DNA of 64,000 nt from Spinactinospora alkalitolerans. GTDB lineage: Bacteria; Actinomycetota; Actinomycetes; Streptosporangiales; Streptosporangiaceae. A program made the position numbers and the translations under genes. This document shows positions 60,321 through 64,000 of the stretch, piece after piece. Numbering within the stretch: the first letter of the stretch is position 1; the number at the start of each line of letters is the position of its first letter. The stretch is taken from assembly GCF_013408795.1 (NCBI RefSeq), contig NZ_JACCCC010000001.1, positions 3,658,001-3,722,000 of the forward strand. Direction: 5' to 3'. The notes below the pieces were generated by a model, which saw nothing but the letters and a program-made list of their open reading frames with translations, was not told the DNA's origin and made no database searches.

Positions 60321-63300
60321 CTACCCGCGCAGCGCGCCGGACACGGCCAGCAGCAGGGTCCGGGCGTCGTCGTCGGCGACGCCCTCGACCTCCGCGTCGA
60401 ACCGGTCCAGGGCCTTGCCCGCCTGTTCGGACCTGTCCTTGTCGGCGTGCCTCTCGGCCACGGCGAGGTGCTGCGTCATCTTCTTGGCCTGCTTGTCGGT
60501 CAGGACCTCCTCGTCCTGGTAGTCGGCCACCAGCTCGGCGGCCTCGTCGTGGGTCACGGTGATCTCGAAGGCCGCCTCGGCGCCGGCGGTGTTGCCGGCC
60601 TCGTCGGAGGCCTGCGCCGTGAGCAGGTGCTCGCCGGGTTCGAGGCGCTGGAGCACCGCCGGGGAGTCGATCTCCTCCCCGTCCAGGGCCAGCGTCACCG
60701 ACGCCACCCCCGAGACCGGGTCCTCGGCCGACGCCTCGGCCTCGATCGCGTCGAGCAGCCCATGGGTGCCGCCGTCCTCGACGCCGCTGATCGCGACCTC
60801 CGGCGCCGAGGCGTCGACGGCCAACTCCAGCGCCTTCGGCTCCGAGGTGCCGGCGTCGTTGCCGGCGCGGTACTCCAGGGTGTGCTCGCCGTCCTCGTCG
60901 ACGGTGACCGGCTCGGTGTAGCCGGTCCAGTCGCCGCCGCCCAGCCGGTACTCGATGTCGGCATCGGGGTCGTCGGCGGTGAGGGTCACCGTGACCGGCG
61001 ATGTGTACCAGCCGTTGGCGCCGTCCGGCTCCCCCGGGTCGGTCTGCGCCGCCACGGACGGCGGGTCCCCGGGATCGGTGCCGCCGTCCAGCACGAAGTC
61101 GGCGAACTCCACCCGGCTGGTCGAATCGGCCGAGTGCGCGGTCACGACCATGCCGATGTCCTGCCGCGCGGCCGCCGACGCCACGGTCACCTCTTCGACC
61201 ACGACGAACTCCTCGCCGTCGGTCGAGTAGGAACCCGTGAACACGTCACCGGAACGCTCCAGCCGCAGCCAGACCGGCTTGTCACCGCCCGCGTCCCCGA
61301 ACGCCGAGGTGTCGATGCTGCCGTCTCCGTCGGAGTCCCACAGCATCTCCGGCCCGTCGGAGGCGGTCATCGTCATGGCGACGTAGCCGGGCGACCGCCC
61401 GGGCAGGGTGATGTCGTCGCGGACGATGATCCCGGCCTTGGCCCGGGCCGCGGCCGCCTCCTGGGAGTCGATCCGCACCGTCGCGGTGAACTCCTCGCCC
61501 ACCGCATCGGGTTGGAAGATCGAACCGTACTCGTCGGTCCCCTGCCACATGTTGGCGCCGCCGGAGTCGATGACCCACGCGTCGTCGCCGTGCTGCAGGA
61601 ACTCCGCCTCGGTGTTGGTGTAGGTGGTCCACGGCTCGCGCACCTCCTCGCTGCCGACGAGGATGCCCGCCCACCGCGAGTCCCGGGTGAACCCGCTCTC
61701 ACTCGTGGCGCGCGCCCTCACCTGGTGCCGGCCGTCGGGCGCGTCCCAATCCAGTTCGTAGGGGGCCTCGGTGACCGTGCCGATCGGCGTCGATCCGGCG
61801 AAGAACTCCACCTTCTCGATGTCGTGCCGGACGTCGGTCGCGTCGGCGCTGAGCGTGACCCCGGCGCCGCTGTCGAACTCGGCTCCGTTCTCCGGGCTGG
61901 TCAGAGTGATGCGGGGCCTGCTGTCGAGCGCCACGCCCTGCCCGACGAACTCGACGAAGTTGAAGTTGAACAGGTCGTCGCCGGACCCGGTGAACACCAG
62001 GTACAGATCGACGGTGCGGCCGGGATCGGTGATCTCGGCCGCGACGTCCTCCCAGACCTGCCGACCGCCGGTCGCACCGACGTCGGCGGCGCCCAGCAGT
62101 TCACCGTCGGGTGCGTCGGCCCGCACCTCGATCCGCCCCCCGCCGTCGGCGGAGGCGACGCGGAAGACCATCTCCTCGATCCCGCTCAGGTTGGCCGGCG
62201 AGTAGGAGACGTGGTCCCCGTCCTGGATGTCGGTCAGATGGAGGTGCCCTCCTTCGATGTCGGTGGTCTCCGCCGTGGTCACGCCCTCGGCGATGTCGTG
62301 ATGCTGGGCCTGCTTGCGCTTGGGCTGCAGCACGACGTCGTCCCTGCCGGTCAGCGGGTCGACCGCCCCGTCTTCGCCGCCGCTGTCGGTGTACTCGGCC
62401 GACAGGACGTAGAACAGGTCGGCCTCGGCGCCGTGGCCGTCGTCGGAGAGGGTCGGCACGGTGGCCTCGCAGCCCTGGTACTGCTCCATGGGGTGGCCGT
62501 GCTCGTCGTGGCCGAGCGCCGCGGTGATCGTCACGTCGTCGCAGTCGATCGTGCCGTCCTCGGTCGAACCGTCCTCGGCGTCGGTCACCGTGACTTCGAC
62601 GGCCACCTCGTCACCGAACTCGAAGAACCCGCCCTCCGGGGGCGCCGCGATCTCCAGTTCCGGCTCGGTGTTGCCGACGGAGACCTCGACATTGGCGGTC
62701 GCGACGCGGCCCGCGGAGTCGGTCGCCGTCAGCTGCGCGACGTAGTCGCCGGCCTCGGTGTAGGTGTGCACCGGGTCGGCCTCGGTCGACGTCGCGCCGT
62801 CGCCGAAGTCCCAGTGCAGGTCGAGCGTCTCCTCCGGGTTCGGGTGGCCGGTGCCCTCCGAGGAGAACCGCACCTCCAGCGGCACCCCGCCGCTGGTCGG
62901 ATCGGCGGACGCGGCGGCCTTGGGATAGCCCACCCCCGCGGTGTAGTCGATCCGGTACAGGCCGGATTCGCCGCCGGTGCCGAACCCGGCGCCCCACTCC
63001 AGCAGGTAGAGCGCGCCGTCCGGACCGAACTCCATGTCCATGGGGTACTCGAACCGGACGTCGGGGAGGAACGGAGTGATGTCCAGGACGTCGCCGTTGT
63101 CGTCGAGGCCGACCTCCTTGATGTAGTGCCGACCCCACTCGTAGAAGAGGTTCTTGCCGTCGAGGTAGGCGGGGAACTTGCGGTCGGAGTTCAGGTCGGG
63201 GTCGTAGTGGTACACCGGTCCGGCCATGGGCGAGGCCGACCCGGTCCCCAGCTCCGGCCACTCCTCGGACGGGCCGTAGCCGTAGTGGAAGTCGGGGGCC

Positions 63301-64000
63301 ACCGAGGGGGGCAGCTCGGTCAGCCCGGTGTTGTTGGGCGAGTCGTTGACCGGTGCGGCGCAGTCGAACTCCTCACCGGATTCCCCTGTCGCGAAGTCGT
63401 AGTCGGTGTAGGCGATGTTCGGTCCGTGGCAGTACGGCCAGCCGAAGTTGCCCGGTTCCTCGATCACCATCCACTCGACCAGCCCCTCCGGGCCGCGGTC
63501 GGGGTTCGCGGTGTTGGCGTCCGGCCCGTAGTCGGCCATCAGCACGTCGCCGGTCTCGGGGTCGACCGTGAAGCGGAACGGGTTGCGGAACCCCATGGCA
63601 TAGATCTCCGGGAGCGCCAGCTCCGGGTCGTAGGTCTGCCCGGGGAACAGGTCGTCCCACGCGCCGCCGTTGAACAGGTTGTCCTCGGGCACGGTGTAGG
63701 AGCCGTCGTCCTGCGGGGTGATCCGCAGCAGCTTGCCCCGCAGGTCCGCGGAGTTGGCGGCGGTGCGCTGGGCGTCCCAGGGCTCGCGGTCCTCCCGCTC
63801 GTCGATCGGCGTGTACCCGTCGGAGGCGAAGGGATTGGTGTCGTCGCCCACCCCGATGAACAGGTCGCCGTCCGGACCGAACTCCAGCGCGCCGCCGGTG
63901 TGTCCGGGTTCCTCTTCGCGCAGCGCCGGCACCTCCAGCAGCACCGACTCCGAATCGAGGTCGAGCAGCGCGCCGTCGTCGGCGACGGTGAACCTCGACA
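60321..64000 (-). CDS. Giant secreted PQQ-type sugar dehydrogenase-like protein with PKD, CBM6 and FIMAH domains (partial)
   Basis: The frame is open to the right edge, so the N-terminus is missing; about 1226 residues remain. The order is a sugar/sorbosone dehydrogenase-like propeller (HTGGALEFGPDGDLFIGVGD, ALPEIYAMGFRNPFRFTVDP), a PKD domain (LDLHWDFGDGATSTEADPVH), a Cys-containing domain near HGHPMEQYQGCEATV, a CBM6-like module (VSYSPANLSGIEEMVFRVAS), an Ig-like segment, a DUF1349/laminin-G-like module (GYVAMTMTASDGPEMLWDSD), two Ig/OmpL47-type repeats and a C-terminal FIMAH helical domain (LVADYQDEEVLTDKQAKKMT). Very acidic, as for exported proteins. It probably binds and oxidises an extracellular carbohydrate. 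It is followed on the same strand by the anchored protein and the epimerase. Confidence 0.82.
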   Translation of the reverse strand, partial: SRFTVADDGALLDLDSESVLLEVPALREEEPGHTGGALEFGPDGDLFIGVGDDTNPFASDGYTPIDEREDREPWDAQRTAANSADLRGKLLRITPQDDGSYTVPEDNLFNGGAWDDLFPGQTYDPELALPEIYAMGFRNPFRFTVDPETGDVLMADYGPDANTANPDRGPEGLVEWMVIEEPGNFGWPYCHGPNIAYTDYDFATGESGEEFDCAAPVNDSPNNTGLTELPPSVAPDFHYGYGPSEEWPELGTGSASPMAGPVYHYDPDLNSDRKFPAYLDGKNLFYEWGRHYIKEVGLDDNGDVLDITPFLPDVRFEYPMDMEFGPDGALYLLEWGAGFGTGGESGLYRIDYTAGVGYPKAAASADPTSGGVPLEVRFSSEGTGHPNPEETLDLHWDFGDGATSTEADPVHTYTEAGDYVAQLTATDSAGRVATANVEVSVGNTEPELEIAAPPEGGFFEFGDEVAVEVTVTDAEDGSTEDGTIDCDDVTITAALGHDEHGHPMEQYQGCEATVPTLSDDGHGAEADLFYVLSAEYTDSGGEDGAVDPLTGRDDVVLQPKRKQAQHHDIAEGVTTAETTDIEGGHLHLTDIQDGDHVSYSPANLSGIEEMVFRVASADGGGRIEVRADAPDGELLGAADVGATGGRQVWEDVAAEITDPGRTVDLYLVFTGSGDDLFNFNFVEFVGQGVALDSRPRITLTSPENGAEFDSGAGVTLSADATDVRHDIEKVEFFAGSTPIGTVTEAPYELDWDAPDGRHQVRARATSESGFTRDSRWAGILVGSEEVREPWTTYTNTEAEFLQHGDDAWVIDSGGANMWQGTDEYGSIFQPDAVGEEFTATVRIDSQEAAAARAKAGIIVRDDITLPGRSPGYVAMTMTASDGPEMLWDSDGDGSIDTSAFGDAGGDKPVWLRLERSGDVFTGSYSTDGEEFVVVEEVTVASAAARQDIGMVVTAHSADSTSRVEFADFVLDGGTDPGDPPSVAAQTDPGEPDGANGWYTSPVTVTLTADDPDADIEYRLGGGDWTGYTEPVTVDEDGEHTLEYRAGNDAGTSEPKALELAVDASAPEVAISGVEDGGTHGLLDAIEAEASAEDPVSGVASVTLALDGEEIDSPAVLQRLEPGEHLLTAQASDEAGNTAGAEAAFEITVTHDEAAELVADYQDEEVLTDKQAKKMTQHLAVAERHADKDRSEQAGKALDRFDAEVEGVADDDARTLLLAVSGALRG

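Overview
The window is a very GC-rich chromosomal segment with frequent GTG/TTG starts, ATGA-type gene overlaps and actinobacterial families (ZIP, DUF2277, DrrA-type ABC exporter, pfam04672-type methyltransferase remnant, TRAP and steroid-type beta-oxidation genes). It is best read as an actinomycete, plausibly Nocardiopsaceae/Streptosporangiales. The genus is an inference; no rRNA or other marker gene is present.

Layout. (1) 0.2-5.6 kb: secreted glycosidase-like protein, L-asparaginase with a one-base discontinuity, polysaccharide deacetylase and a fumarate-reductase-type flavoprotein. (2) 5.6-8.1 kb: decayed IS5-type elements, one with recognisable terminal inverted repeats (6105-6984), next to a membrane protein/lipoprotein pair of unknown role. 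(3) 8.3-12.3 kb: M14 carboxypeptidase, YtcJ-like amidohydrolase, ZIP transporter. (4) 12.5-17.5 kb: a compact galactonate-type catabolic locus (KDPG/KDPGal aldolase, sugar-acid kinase, SMP-30 lactonase, GntR regulator, galactonate dehydratase) with an AT-rich palindrome between the divergent units. (5) 17.5-21.4 kb: TetR with a truncated MFS exporter, secreted C39-like protease, and a junction of two broken genes (methyltransferase C-terminus, sensor-domain fragment). (6) 21.5-25.7 kb: an AT-richer island with a GNAT, an XRE/TPR-like regulator, a radical SAM enzyme and, in a second frame, the tail of a RiPP precursor carrying repeated FDN/WDN cyclophane motifs, then a pentapeptide-repeat protein. 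(7) 26.2-27.9 kb: ABC exporter pair.

(8) 28-58 kb is a catabolic supercluster. It holds a Baeyer-Villiger monooxygenase, two OYE/2,4-dienoyl-CoA-reductase-type flavoenzymes (BaiCD/BaiH-like architecture), a zinc alcohol dehydrogenase, and an 11-gene minus-strand operon running from a TRAP transporter through a P450 and its ferredoxin, two class III CoA-transferases, two MaoC hydratases, and an Ltp2-like thiolase-fold protein with a DUF35 partner. Next come an aldehyde dehydrogenase, four SDRs, an ADP-forming acyl-CoA synthetase, a ferredoxin reductase, an NTF2-like protein, a two-headed acyl-CoA dehydrogenase and a TetR. Read together they describe uptake of a carboxylated, probably alicyclic (steroid- or terpenoid-like) acid, P450 oxidation, CoA activation, dehydrogenation, hydration and retro-aldol side-chain removal. 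The substrate is not evident.

(9) 57.9-64 kb: DUF2277, a xylose-isomerase-like epimerase, an unknown anchored protein and the C-terminal 1.2 k residues of a giant secreted sugar-dehydrogenase-like protein that runs off the right edge.

The most unusual item is the cyclophane RiPP remnant at 24255-25105. Three separate one-base discontinuities (asparaginase, radical SAM/precursor, pentapeptide gene) all go in the same direction, so either gene decay or assembly errors must be considered before calling these loci dead.
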